64,000 bases of DNA from assembly GCA_002633005.1 (NCBI GenBank), contig NMRA01000125.1:1-64000 (forward strand). The letters are read 5' to 3'. Positions 10,993 to 23,400 of the stretch are shown here, in pieces (the first letter of the stretch is position 1; every line of letters begins with the position of its first letter). The translations under genes and the position numbers were made by a program. The notes under the pieces were generated by a model. The model was not told where the DNA came from. It was given only the letters and a program-made list of their open reading frames with translations, and made no database searches. This DNA comes from Phoronis australis. Taxonomy: Eukaryota; Phoronida; Phoronidae.

Positions 10993-12640
10993 CGAAAGTA
11001 CCATGTCGCAACAAATACTTGAGAGTAATTCACTTAACCCCCTGGTGGAAATTTCCAGAAAGAAATCACAAAATTCACGATTTTTGAAGTACCTCGAAGG
11101 AAAAAGTCTGTAGTTACCACAGAGTTTCTAATCTCCCTTCCACTTATGCGCACGTGTGCTCACAGTCAGTTGCTTTTGAAGATACTTGAAGTCAAACGTC
11201 ACATTTTCCATATTAAAGGAAATTTGCTAGGTCTATGTCTTACCATACCAAATAAGGAAACGTGCTTTGCCTTGTGAGAGAAACATCGACGAAGTGGCAG
11301 CAGTTGACAAATCTTTTTTTTTAATTCGAAACTAAAAGAAAATGCTTAATTAGTATCAACAGAAATTAAAAATCTTTCTAACATACCCAAAAAATACCTG
11401 GTGAGCAGGTTGAATTCTGTTTCAATAGCAGAGAACCACTTTCAATATTGAAATTTAGTCTGTTTATCACGTTTCAGGTCTATTTAAATATTCGTGGCTT
11501 TGCAGTCGTTCATGGGTTCTATAAAATATGGATAATCCAGAAAATGTCTCATGTGATGTGTAACTGTGTTGCGATTTCGGTGGATTTTATGGTAACGCAC
11601 ACTACAAATATCTGCCTGTTGTGTGACTCATTCTGCAACACCTACACCAATCTAGTCGGACCGTGATGAAGGCCTTATGCTTGTCACTATTGCTATTATA
11701 AAGTATTTGATTTTATTTCTTGTGATTCGCACAAGTAACAGGAAAGATTGTTGATATTTTAACGTGTACTTTGCGCAGTCCTCTCTGTGGTGGTTTTGAA
11801 GCGTACCTCAGTTGTTCGGTGTTGGCATCCGTGTGTGGTGTACGCCATTCTCGTAATGTTGGGTATAGAATATACAATCGGCCATATTTAGTTTCATTTT
11901 GACCATCACGCCGTGAGCACGCACGGCCGGGATTGAGAATGTCGAAAGGCCGGGAGGCATAATGAAGAAACCGCTGATGTCTGTCGGATAAGCCCCCCAA
12001 AACGGAATGCTGGCGGCATTTTGGTTTTAATGGGTGGGCGTGAGGTACCTGCCCCCCTCATGAATCCGCCTATTTGTTTCTATGTCCTATAATTTCAATT
12101 TTAGTAAAAATAAAGATAACATCTGGTTCATTTCTTATTGTCGCGTACGAGTATAAGAACTTAGGTCTATTTGCTTTCGGCCTTGTATGCGCGTACATCC
12201 GAAAACACATGTAGTCCCAAATGCGATTTTTCCGAGATGTTGTAATTGTTTCGTTGGAAAATACCGCCTGAGCTCCCCGGCACTACTTATAGGCGCGCTC
12301 GGCTGCGTGTACCTTCTATATGCGCCATGTTTGTGCGTATTTGTCGGTGTTAGTAAGCTGGACACACGTCAACCGTTTTGTAACGGAAGTCCTATATTTT
12401 CACTCACAAGTACTGAAAATCCGACAGCTCCCTTCGCAGCTAGACAACGGTGTTTAGCTTGCAAATAGACGCTCTCGGCTTCAATTTTCTTTCGTAGAAT
12501 TCTATAACGCAGCAAACAGTTTTTGTGGTGGAGCGCTCTCAATCATGAAAGAAAATTATGAATATTAGAATTAAAATTTGTAAATCTAGAAGAATTACCG
12601 GTACGCGAAAACAAAGCCCATGCAGCTGCGGCCTGACTTC
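10993..12640. other. Intergenic, no gene recognised; GC-richer toward the MADF gene
   Basis: No open frame here resembles a known protein. From about 11750 onward the base composition rises and CpG becomes frequent (for example GGCGCGCTCGGCTGCG near 12290). This may be the upstream regulatory region of the MADF-BESS gene that follows. Confidence 0.4.
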
Positions 12641-12660
12641 CACGTGCAAATATGCACGTG
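12641..12660. promoter_or_regulatory. Symmetric double E-box (CACGTG pair)
   Basis: CACGTGCAAATATGCACGTG is a perfect inverted repeat of 8-bp arms around a 4-base spacer, with each arm holding a CACGTG E-box of the type bound by bHLH-zip factors such as USF, MYC/MAX and MITF. It lies about 525 bp upstream of the MADF-BESS start codon in a CpG-richer region, a plausible promoter-proximal position. Confidence 0.5.
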
Positions 12661-13184
12661 CCGGCAGCCAAAAGCGGCCCAATCATCTTTTCCTTCGTAC
12701 TGTGATGATTGAAACTAGGAAACAATAAAGATGTGTTTGTTGCCTTTTAGATTGAAATAGAACTTAAAACCTCAATAGGCAAGGTGTTCTTGTAAAAAAC
12801 CCGTTAGACCTTAGACTCTGGCCTGGATCATACAAAGCACGGCGTGATAGGCCACGGAGCTTGAAGTACACTGCGGCCTAAATCGGTACAATATTATTAA
12901 TTAGGCCTGGCAGGTCTTTTGCGTTTAGTCGATTTTAAATTTGATGTTCTACGCAGGAAGCCAGACCCAGGCAACGCATATAACTCAACTGCGTCGTCTG
13001 TCAGTTATCGGATCTGTTGTAGCGTCCGTCTGCGACCTAGTTTTTAACCGACTGACCTTTGTTGTGTGTGAGACTAGTCTGTTATTCTTAACCGATAGTA
13101 TCGGGGTAATGTGACGACAAGCGAAATTAATCGGATCAAGTCAATGTCCAATGAGGCTATAAACGAGTGTCACGTGATTTTAAC

Positions 13185-16100
13185 ATGGCTGCTTACGACG
13201 AGTGGAGATGGAATGAAATCGATGAAGAAAAGTTGGTCGACTTGTGGCGAAATCACTCATGTCTGTACGACAGAAGAAACCATGAGTATAACGACAGGAG
13301 TAGAAGAGCCAAAGCGTTTCGCACCATGAGTGCGGAAATTGGAAAGTCAGGTATACTTGATGGGTGTTGTTAGGGATACAGATTTGAGATCTCAGCTGGG
13401 CATCGGATGAATAGTTTTCTTTGCAACCCACATCGCCCTACACAGATCGAGAGGTATTCTTGTCGACGTAAGCCAGCATTGGCCAACTCAAACACAACGC
13501 TTCATGTAATTCGCCATGCACATTTTATATTGAATTTATCCTTGGCAGTACCCGAAAATCTATCTTTTATTTAGGCCTATAAGCCCATCTGTCTCATACA
13601 GACAGGTTTCGTCTCTTCACTTACGCACCTGGTCTACAACTTCTAGAATTAGAGCAGACAGCCTGCGTGTCAGAGCACTGACCGAGGCCGACTGGACGAA
13701 ACCTCAAGCGCCATCTATAGAGCTCACAGTAAACTATGGTACTCGCTCCTGAGGATTGCACCTCCGATCCAACGCTACTAGATTAGAGTCTGTGGTTTTA
13801 AAGATACGTGCAGCCCTGTTGCAGATTTCGTATTGGGACTGGTTTTTTTCAAAGCATGCCATCGATTAGCATTTCAAATATACAGAAAAAAAAACAGTTT
13901 GCAGCCTCGGTTTTGAAATGGGCATTGAAAGGATTCGTTGTTTTTCAATTTGCTAATTTATGAAACCCCCGCATTTTGATTGTGCGATCGTACTTTCCCT
14001 TCGGCATTTTCGACAATTTGTGCTTTACACATTAGACCAAAAAAGCATAGTTGGTACTAGTCTCTACTCCTTGCCTTATTTTGAGGCCTGAGGTCTGTTT
14101 CATGATAAGGGAGTCAGAAAATTGGCCCTGTGTTCAAAACAAGTATTTCTGTAAAAATCTCACTAGAGAACAAAAATCGCAAAGTCTGAACATACAACGT
14201 AATTGCTTGTTACTTAGATAATTTCTATGAATTATTTTTAGATTCGTGATGCACTCATAATTCCTTGACTAAACTTCATTCAGCAATTGTGAACTGGGAG
14301 CCTATAAGACCAAATTCTGTTTTAGTCCAAGTCATTTTTTATGAAACAAATCCTTGTGCTCACCGAGTGAAAAGCGCCTACCTTATCAGTTTCACTCGAG
14401 TACTCTTTTTAAAAAAATACACAAAAGCGCTTAAGGAAGATTTGGAACTCCATGATTTTCCAAGCAATGAGCAAGAAAATATACACGCACCATTTTTGCT
14501 CGCCTCTGTTGGATTTTCTTTTTTGAAAAAATGAGCAACAAAAATACTGCATCACGGACTCAATTTTCAAAAAAGACAACGGATACCAGGCCCCGTGGGT
14601 CTGATCTTTTTATTCTATTTTTTTGTCGCTTTGTGTTCTACTTTTGTGGAACGCAAGAGAAGAGTCTATTATTCCATGCGCGTGAATACTACTTTAACGT
14701 GATGATCCCAGCATTAAGGCTAAAAGTTAGAGTCTGAACTTGGAATTTCGAGTTTTTACTTGAAATCTCGGGTTTTTACTCGAATTTGTAGCACAAATCT
14801 AGAGGTCATCAAGTGCGAACTTGGTCTAAAAATTTATATGCATGAACCATAATGCACCGCACAATCTAATATCCACTTATCTTGAGTTTGTACAAAAGTA
14901 GAACAGAAAATGTCAAAATTAATTTCGAGTTTGATTTCGAGTACAAAAATTAGACCTTGCCCTCAGAACCGACTATGCTTTTTAGCCTAAAAGGTGTTAT
15001 CAAACTCTGCCCACTGGAAACTGTAGAAAGCATCAAATTAATTACCAAAATAGCAAAAGAAAATGTAATTGTTCCAACCCCCGGTTAAAAATTCGTCCTC
15101 GCACTCGAGTCGTACTCAGTAGAGTTCTAAGGTGCTTGTAATTCGGCAAACGAAAGCAGCAAACGTCGGTGTATATATGGGCGCATATTGTAATCTTCTT
15201 CGACCGGGCGCTATTCGTCCACAGCTGTATCTTATAAAGCCCTTCCGTCGGCAAGATCTGGAGTTGTATTCCTGTGAACATGACGACGGATGAGTGTGAC
15301 CTTCAGACAAATTCGCCTACTACTAATGCTGGTGTCTCCTAGTGGCAAATGCAGGTTTTTGAGTCTGCCACGTTTTTACCAAATTTGGGACATATAAGTT
15401 GTGTGTATCAGGGGCAGCTCCGCCATGTTGTGCACCACTCTAAGTGGCAATTTTAGTATTCTGGTGCTTGCTTTAAGGGTCAGTCTCTTGTCAGTCAAGT
15501 GTACCAATTGCCGTGTTTACGTGCCGCTAATCTAACCGGTGTTATGTTTCTACTTACAGGGGACAAAATAAAGAAAAGAATGGAGTCGCTGCGGACCAGT
15601 TACTCAAGACTCATTAAGCTACCGCCACCAGGCCCTCATCAAAGGGCACCGAGCAAACGGCAAAAGTGGATTATCGACAGCCTGGACTTTCTCAGACCTT
15701 TCATTACAACAAGAGCAATACCAGGCGTGAGTGTTTTTTATAGAGGCATTCCGCAGTGTAAACAAGCTACGGTAAACGTTATTCTTAAGTGGCTAGAAAA
15801 TACACGTTTTTACATCAACGAATTTAATCATCTTAAAAAAATATGAGTTTTGTGTCTGCTAAAGTAACTCATTAAAGGTCTGGTGAAGTGAAGACACTTG
15901 TTCAGCCCTATATGCGTACGCTAACCGTGTGTGTCACCACGTGAAGATGTGCCCATATTCGTGCGCCTAGGTGTAAGAGATTTAATCAAAATCAATGAGC
16001 TAACCAAAAGTTGTAGGACCTGCGTGACGTTTAAGTTATCCGTCACAGTCTACGTTGACGCGTTTTCAATTACATGGTTAAACCCTCAATTGAAAAATAC

Positions 16101-16948
16101 AAAGAATAGACAAAAAGACACCAAAATACTCAGTTTGAGAGGTACACGAGGCACGAGAAACGCCCGTCTGTGGCTATAGGCAAGGCTTTTGTTCTGTGTA
16201 AATGATTGCGTCAATGTGCGCAACGCTTGAGTAAAAATCTTGTTCATCTGTTCGAATTGAAGAACTACACTTTTTCGAGTATGGTCGTATGGGGCCTAAA
16301 TATGCACACATACGTCTGAGATAATTTAGTTATTTGCTCATTTGCACTTTATTCCAGGATATTTCTGGTGCGTTCAAGTACGACGAAGACGATGTTATCA
16401 ACCACACTGTCTCCGCAATAGTTGGCGTGGAAGACGACGGTGACGAAATTGACGAACAAGTCGAAGACACAGAGGACTTGGACGCGTCAAACGATAGTAA
16501 CCGCGCTTCAACAAAGCGACCAGTTACAGGGATGAGACGTGACAATGCCGAAGATCTGAAGAGGAAAACGAAACAGGAAAGTTTAGAACTTACATGTTCC
16601 GATGATGACGAAAAGCGCCCGTTAAGACGTTTGTCTAACAAACGTAGCAAGACTAACAAAGACCATGTCGAGAGTGACGACGACGAAGACGAATCTTTTG
16701 TCCGACATGTGTTGTCGTCTATGAGGAAAATGAACGAACAAAATAAGGCCATCTTCATGCATGAAGTGCACAATTTATTGTTCCGAGCCAAGATGGACTG
16801 GTTGTCTGACGTTCTGAACTCAAGTTCGAGTCAACATCCGCATCCTGTGTACATTCATTCGGCACAGACACAGTCTGTGACACAGTCTGTGGACTCTTTA
16901 CCTACGAAATCGGAGTGCCGTGACCTGGCCAGTTATATGAATACCTAA
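13185..16948 (+). CDS. MADF-BESS domain DNA-binding protein
   Basis: Proteins with an N-terminal MADF (Myb/SANT-like) domain and a C-terminal BESS motif are DNA-binding transcription regulators of the Adf-1/Dip3 type. Three exons join in phase: 13185-13350, 15560-15726 and 16358-16948, giving 307 residues. The ATG at 13185 (context AACATGG) is the first Met after an in-frame stop. The MADF domain (residues about 9-100) shows DEEKLVDLWRNHSCLYDRR, then SGDKIKKRMESLRTSYSRL across the first junction, and ends WIIDSLDFLRPFI. The middle is acidic and Ser-rich (EDDGDEIDEQVEDTEDLD) with basic clusters (RRLSNKRSKTNK) that could be nuclear signals. A BESS-like motif, SFVRHVLSSMRKMNEQNK, follows near residue 240. 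The single-copy structure and intact frame argue for a functional gene. Its targets are unknown. Confidence 0.88.
13351..15559 (+). other. Intron 1 of the MADF-BESS gene
   Basis: This 2.2-kb intron splits the MADF domain (GT at 13351, AG at 15558-15559). It contains dispersed repeat R1 copy 2 (14705-14970) and otherwise no recognised feature. Confidence 0.8.
14705..14970. repeat. Dispersed repeat family R1, copy 2
   Basis: Shares AGCATTAAGG, GAGTCTGAACTTGG, TTCGAGTT, TCAAGTGCGAACTTGG, CTTATCTTGAGT, AATTTCGAGTTTGA and AATTAGACC with the copies at 6790 and 52497, in the same order. It lies inside intron 1 of the MADF-BESS gene. Confidence 0.65.
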
Positions 16949-18235
16949 AGTCTGTAAGCTGGCGGATATCTGCTGTTTCTAGTCACAGTTAAGGATATGG
17001 AAGTAACTTTGTTACCCAACATCATATCTTGAACGACGAAATTGGAAATAATCATAATTGCATATTTTCATCAGGTCAAGTAAAGTTTTTGCCGATTTAG
17101 TGGTTTAATTTCATGGAGATCAGACTGACCTGTTAATGTTAATAATTAAGAACTGAATATTTCAGGACTTTGCGAATTCGCCGGTCATCTATATGTTGTG
17201 TTGAAACATGTTTGTCATGCTTGAAAGCATTTGCTTTAAGAAATTACTCTCGAATTCTCTTCTGTTAAAATGTATTAATTAAGGGTTAAGTGGTCATTTT
17301 CATAAAGAAGTTAAGATACGTGTAGAGATTCAACTTTGTTCCTTAAGTTTTCATTTGTGCTAACACTGATATTTCCTTCTGCCATTTTACATCCATTACT
17401 TAGCCAGTTTTTAGCTAAATTGAAACATACCAAGAGTAAACGTATTAAATTATGAAAGTAAAGAAGTATTTTTTCATGCAATGTCCCTAATTGAAGCACT
17501 AGTTTCTTCAGTTCTCCGAAAGAAAACAATGCTCTACAACCCTCGACAACCCTCAACAGTTTGGAGAAAGATTTGAAAACTAATGGAGAACTTTTATATA
17601 TTTAACTTACAATTAAAAACTGAGGTTTTGTCTTTTAATTTTTGTGTACAACGCATGTGCGTATTTGTGCGTTTGGTAGTTACACTCCTGTGTATATAAA
17701 CACGTTCCCGATGGCAATCAAAGACACCTTGGCCTGCAGCATATCACAAAGTGTTAACGTAGTATCGGTGTGCTCACACCCACTATCGACAGTGTACTCA
17801 CGATCGACACCTTATGATTTTCGTTCAACGAACAAGTGTTTGACAGTCATGACAGCTATACTGAATTCCGTTTAAGCCTCAGGCGCAATCAGGTTGCACA
17901 GCGTTTGGCATCTTGTTTACTGTGTCACATATGCGCAAAATCTTGCATTTTGAATGCGGTTAGTAACAATTTGAAGTAGCAGAGGAAGCAGACGACTAGG
18001 ACGTTTCCTTTTTTGAAAAATTCATATAGCACACACGTGCTTTCGGAAACGTCGAGTTGTGGGGGTCGATCGTGAGTGCATACCTTCGTGAGCCAAGTGA
18101 GTTGTCTTATATTGCTAGCAGAATATTAGTCTCTTGATCGATTTTTCTTAGGTGACACCATTCTAAAGCTCCGTAAAATATGTTTTGTTACACTGAAAAA
18201 GCGTTTCCAGAGATGCACTTACGCTTACTCATTCC
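16949..18235. other. 3' flank of the MADF gene and paralogous flank of SDR copy A
   Basis: No gene is seen. No AATAAA occurs close after the MADF stop codon. Segment 17640-17760 matches the 3' flank of SDR gene C (34110-34220; shared phrase AAAGACACCTTGGCCTGCA). Segment 17970-18150 matches the 3' flank of SDR gene B (26350-26530; shared phrase GCAGAGGAAGCAGACGACTA). The SDR duplication units therefore reach at least to 17640. Confidence 0.7.
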
Positions 18236-18623
18236 AAGGGGGATCAACAATTAATGGGACTTCAAAACTACTTGCCCTGACTTCAAAACCAGCTAGTTGG
18301 ACTGAAAAACCCGATGGCTTGTGTTCTAACTTGGTGGTCGGACCTCAAAACGCGATGTCCGGCACCTCGAAACCAGATGGCCGAACCCAAAAACTGATCG
18401 GTCTTATCTAAACGGGTTAGTCGGTGCCCAAACACAATGGCCGAACAAATCTTCGGCCAACTGGTTATAGCACTGACCATCGTGTTATGGGTCCAGTCAA
18501 CTAGTTTTTTTGGGTGAGGCCTTCGCGTTTTGAAGTCTGGACAACACGATTGACCACCGGTCATTTGGTTTTGCAGTCCAGCCGAGTGGTTTTTAAGTTG
18601 GGGCAATTGTTGATTCACCCCTT
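18236..18623. mobile_element. Foldback element with internal ~25-bp repeats
   Basis: The left end (AAGGGGGATCAACAATT) pairs with the right end (AATTGTTGATTCACCCCTT), and most of the 388 bp can fold on itself. Each arm is a string of degenerate units of the form GACTTCAAAACC...TGGCCGG. It sits in the 3' flank of SDR copy A at a place where the flanks of copies B and C have no such sequence, so it is an insertion. There is no coding capacity. Confidence 0.65.
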
Positions 18624-18717
18624 GCTTTCCATAAGGCGAGAAACACTATGCATTAAATCCATGTACATTCCAGCTAGCGATATGAATTCTAATATTAATT
18701 AGCCCTCAGCCGCCGAA

Positions 18718-18928
18718 TTAGCTTGCGTCTCCGAGCCCCTCAGGTCCCATAGCTAAGTTTCCACAGTCAACCGGTATGTCGGCTCCGTCAATAAACATGG
18801 CGTTTCTTACTGCACAGGAAGGCGACGACCGAAGCGACGCCTGACGCCTGAATCAATTGTTTGTTCATGTGACACTTGTTAACAAGTTCTTGCAAGGCAT
18901 TCGGTGATGACCCAAGAACTTGCTTCAG
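18718..18928 (-). pseudogene. SDR copy A: orphan, frameshifted last exon
   Basis: This corresponds to exon 5 of the neighbouring SDR genes. It has a good acceptor (TTTCTTTCAG before 18928) and reads LKQVLGSSPNALQELVNKCH then GVASVVAFLCSK, after which one extra base breaks the frame, giving KRHVY and a stop at 18788. In the other frame the normal ending DGADIPVDCGNLAMGPEGLG is still readable down to TAA at 18718. The length of 211 nt, not a multiple of three, confirms the +1 base. Exons 1-4 are not found upstream, and only a short piece of homologous intron 4 (about 19085-19230) remains. It is most likely a truncated pseudogene. An alternative is a skipped or alternative last exon for gene B, since its phase is compatible. 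Confidence 0.85.
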
Positions 18929-19230
18929 CTGAAAGAAATTGTAAATTGCGATTTGTAAATGGAAGCTAAAATAACAGGCAAACAACTAGAAATTATCACG
19001 GTGGTTTCTGCGTCATCTTTAAACTGTACTAAATGTCCAGTTCGAACTACTCGTGGTTTTGTAGGTGAGCAAATGCTTTCCCACCTTAACATCCTAGATC
19101 CACCAGCTAAGTGCAGTCAAATGGTAAAGTGTACATAGAAAACCGGGAACTGAAAATCTGCGGTTGCCTTGGCCATTTAGAACAGTTGTCACAATCGTAA
19201 ATCGTCTGGTTGCGTCAAACAGTCCCAAAT

Positions 19231-20040
19231 AGGGATTCAATTAAGGTCCCTCAGTCTTTTTGCGTATTTGTGTCTTTATGGAATCACAGATGCAATATTT
19301 TTCTATCATTTCATCTTTATTATGAGCTCCTCTTTGATTAATGACATTTTCGAAAAATATAACTAAAAACTGAGCCCAGAGTTCACTGAAAACAACTAGG
19401 GACTCAATCATTAAATTGGGGGTGTTGCATGAAAAGATCCCTAAATATTTCCGATAATAGGGACAATTCAAAAGTTGACTTACTAATGAAACTAAAACAA
19501 TAGAGGAAAAGGCAATCGATGTTTTCACAAGTCCATAACTACGCAGTAGATTTAGGGAACTTGGTTGAGTCCTATTTGGTACTCTTTCATGCAACCGGGC
19601 CCTGAGGTATGGGTATCCCAATGCTTGGAAATGGCCATCTGGCTGGTCCGCTGTGGTGGGTGTGGTCGGGGGCCGGAACATGTACATGTCAACCGACCTG
19701 AGAAAAATATAAATTTTCTACAATTTAAATTACAGTATACAACGTCGCTGCATTTTCAATATCTATTAATAGCTGTTTGATGTTGACTCCCGACCTGGAC
19801 AGGTGTAACAGAGCGATGAAATCAGCTTTTTGAATACATTAGCCTGATGAATGGAACAATAATGAAGGCAATACTTTTGGGCCGTGAAGGGTGGAACATT
19901 ATGCAATCATAGAAGCCAATGGTGAGAGAATGAGAAAGAAGTCGCACATGTACACGTATTATTTGTTACGGACGACTCATCCTGTATGAGTTGAAGAAAA
20001 TGAAACGTCGCTATAGTTTGAATCGTCTCGGAGTATACTA
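19231..20040. other. No gene recognised between SDR copy A and the LINE
   Basis: A 148-codon open frame on the minus strand (19241-19687) does not resemble a known protein and has no supporting splice structure. Otherwise I see nothing in this stretch. Confidence 0.5.
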
Positions 20041-23000
20041 TTTTTTATTTTATTATTGTGATATTTAAAATGAGAGTGGCCTCTTCAGTGATAGCACTGC
20101 TTTCCAAGAGGGCCCTCAACAAGAAAAACAGTAATATAATACAATGAAGTAATAAAACAACAATGAAATATACTTAACAAAGATACAACTAAAACAGGTT
20201 GATAATTAAGACAATAACTAAATGACAAATAATGAAATGAATTAAGAGATGATCCTAGACAGTGAGAGTATTTACAACAATGAAAAAATGACATGATTAA
20301 GACAGGCAGGGTATAAAAGGTTATAAGTAAATTACAGCCACTTTTTAATATTTACTTTAAAAGTAGTAATTGAATTGGACCGTTTAATTTCTGGGATAAA
20401 AGAATTCCATATTATAGCAGCTGCATAGATAAAAGATCTCTTGCCCGTCTCAGTTTTAATTTTTTTAGAATAAACATTGCCAGCACCAGAAGAACGTGTA
20501 GAATATACAGCCTGACTGCTATTGAATTTACTGCTGAGATATGCTGGAGCCAAGCCATTGATACATCTGTACATACAACAGGCAGAGAGATATTTATTTC
20601 TTTGTCTTACTTTCATAAATCCCAGCTTGGAATAAAAGTCGTCAACCCTAGTGTCCCTAATTTTAGTACCCAGGATTGCCCTGGCGGCTCTATTTTGGAT
20701 TACTTGGACTTTGCTGACAAGTGTGTCGCTAGTGTGCCCCCAAACCGGTAAACAATAATCAATATGAGGCTGAATTATAGGATGGCAAAGGATCTTAAGA
20801 GTACTGACATTAAGAAATTTGCCTAGACGTTTAAGTACACCGATTTTCTTTGATAATTTCTTTGTGATATGATCTATGTGTATATTAAATTTAAGATTGG
20901 GATCTAAAGTAAGTCCCAAGTACTTAAACTTGTCAACATTCCCGATGGGAGAACCGTTGATAGAAAGGGATAGTTTTTGTTGTTTTAATTTCTGGCGTTC
21001 CATACAGCATCGACTTGGTTTTACTAACGTTAAGAGTGAGTTTATTTTGAATCAGCCAGTCATGGATAAGGGCTAGCTCATCGTTGAGAGAAGTTTTGAG
21101 TTCTTTTGCTGACCCAGCTGTGGACATAATTGTAGTGTCATCAGCGTATAAAACTGGGACAATGTTGTGGAGGACAGTAGGGAGGTCGTTAACAAAAATA
21201 GTGAATAATAGAGGGCCCCCTGAGGTACCCCCGTGATTACGGTTGAGTAGTCAAAAAGCATACCACCGTATTTGGTGGCCTATTTACGGTCGTATAAGTA
21301 GTTTCTAAACCAAAGGAGTTCGTTATCATTAACTCCATAAGACTCTAGTTTCTGCAATAGGATACCATGGTCCACAGTGTCAAAGGCTTTCTTAAGGTCA
21401 ACAAAGACAGCACCAGTTAGTCTCCCCTGATCCATATTATAAAAAACTCAGTAGCACGAATGTTTGTAGTAAGAGTGGAATGCAAGGGGCGGAAACCAGA
21501 CTGTGCTGCCGAGAGGAGGGAATTTTGCTCTAGGAACTGGTGAAGCTGCTTTTGAACACACCTTTCAAGAATTTTGGACACTGCAGGGAGGACCGATATT
21601 GGTCTATAATTTTCGCAACTTGACTTTTCACCATCTTTAAAAACGGGAGTAACAACTGCCATCTTCCATTCTCTAGGAATTGTGGCCGTTTTTAAACTTA
21701 AATTCATGATATTGGTAAGGGGCTCAGCTATTTGTTGAGACGCCAGTTTTAATAGTTTGGCATCAATGCTATCGATTTCACTGGCACTACCAGAGTTCAG
21801 AGTTTTTATTTGTTCTCAGACGTAGTCAACTTGAATGTCTTGAAACTTAAATGATATTCCCTCTTGTATCTTGGGCGGAAGCTCAATAGTTGACATACTG
21901 AAAATCTCAGCAAGTTTTTGGTCAATGCCAGTAAAAAAGGTCATTAAATGCATTTGCTATTTTACTTTTGTCCGAAACAAAATCGTTTCCAATTAGAAAT
22001 TCATTTGCGACAGACTTGGACTTGTTAGGTAAAATTGATTTTATGATTTTCCAGAGAGTTTTCAAGTTAGATTTGTTTTCATTAATAACTTGGTCGTAAT
22101 ACTCAGTTTTAGCCCGTTTAAGAGCATTGTATACCTTATTTCTAGCTTTCTTAAAGATACCCCAGTCAGATGAATTTCGAGTACGCCGAGCTATTCGCTT
22201 CAGGTAATCTCTCTTGCGAGAGAGAGCTATGAGGTTATCATTATACCACTCGAGTGATTTGCCCTTTAATTTCAATTGGATTGCGGGGGCATGATTATTA
22301 ATTACTCTAATGAAACTTTGCTTGAAAATCGTCCAAGCGGCATCGGGGTCTGCAGCGGTGGTAACGGCGCCCCAATCAATCGCCTGTAGATCTCTGAGAA
22401 AGTCTTCTTTATCGAAGGTGCGATATGAACGCTTGGTAATGATACGTCGCGGAAACCTAGGGCGACATGTCTTATACGCTGTGAATACAATATTATGATC
22501 ACTAATCCCAATGGGTATATTATCAAATGTAAAAAATTTGTCAACGTTTGATACAAGAATAAGATCAAGGCATGTGGAAGTTTTGTCGGTAACCCTTGTG
22601 GGCTCGTCAATAATATCCTGCATACCCAACTCTCGTTCCCATGCCTTAATCTTACTCACTGTCTTCTTACACAATGCATCATAATTAAAATCAACAGTAA
22701 CAATAAAATCTTTGCTAGTTTGATTATGAACAATATTTTTTAAATGATCAGTCAATTTTTCTGTGTATTCTGCGTTCGCAGAGGGTGGTCTGTAGACTGA
22801 TCCAATAATCAAATTCTTCGATTTAGGAATATCAATCTCAACCCAGAGCGACTCCACCTGTTTGTCATGGTGCTGGAGCTGACGGCTAGTTAGTCCTTCT
22901 TTCATGTAGACGGCAACACCACCACCTTTCCTGTTACGGTCGTTCCTATTCAATTCAAAGCCGTCGATGGCGATCTCAGAATCATCGATGGTAGAAGAGA

Positions 23001-23400
23001 GCTGTGTTTCATTCAAGCAAAGAATATCGATGGGTTTTTGACTCATAATAAAACGCAGATCATCAATTCGGTCAGTTAGCGACACTATATTAAGGTGTCC
23101 AATACGGAAACCTTTGGTGTATTTTAAATCAGATAGAATATCGGGACCATGGTCACTCAGGATACTGCCAGAGATTGACGGGGTTGATTCATTAATGTTC
23201 TCGGTTGTGAACAACGAGTCACTAAAATTTAAAAAATCGGAGAAACCATTGAGAGCCGGGACGTGGTCTGGTTTGAGCCACGTTTCCGTGGTTGCACCTA
23301 TGTCATCTTTCTGTTCAGAACCGTAAAGAACCTCACTGTTATTGGTAGCAGATTCAGTGACTAGGGGGATGTCCCACATTAAAAGCCTCATGCCAGTCAA
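20041..23400 (-). mobile_element. Dead non-LTR retrotransposon (CR1/L2/Jockey-like), ORF2 region
   Basis: The long minus-strand frame 23400-21922 encodes an AP-type endonuclease: RIGHLNIVSLTDRIDDLRF, DILCLNETQLS, GGGVAVYMKE, GSVYRPPSA and SDHNIVF. The usual GDFN motif reads VDFN. The reverse transcriptase follows in broken frames: WKMAVVTPVFKDGE and NYRPISVLPAVSKILE (21417-21707), VDLKKAFDTVDHG near 21400, GVPQG, the catalytic YADD at 21137-21148, and a thumb/C-terminal part with KYLGLTLD and QNRAARAILG (21003-20332). Disabling changes include the frame break at about 21925, a TGA at 21816-21818 and further breaks near 21450 and 21230. The 3' part ends in an ATAAAATAAAAAAT-like tail near 20041. 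The subfamily is not settled. Confidence 0.88.

Noticed and set aside
11713-12000. 95-codon minus-strand open frame
   Set aside because: It lies in CpG-richer upstream DNA, matches no family and has no splice context. Elevated GC alone lengthens frames.
13167-13184. Longer MADF-BESS start at a GTG 18 bases upstream
   Set aside because: It is GTG, not ATG, and an in-frame TGA lies just upstream. The ATG at 13185 has a good context and suits a nuclear eukaryotic gene.
16330-16791. 153-codon minus-strand frame opposite the last MADF-BESS exon
   Set aside because: It is a shadow of the acidic, Asp/Glu/Ser-rich coding strand, giving a Ser/Leu-rich reverse frame. It has no homology or splice signals.
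22302-22610. Frames on either strand inside the LINE endonuclease region
   Set aside because: They are shadows of the endonuclease frame 23400-21922.
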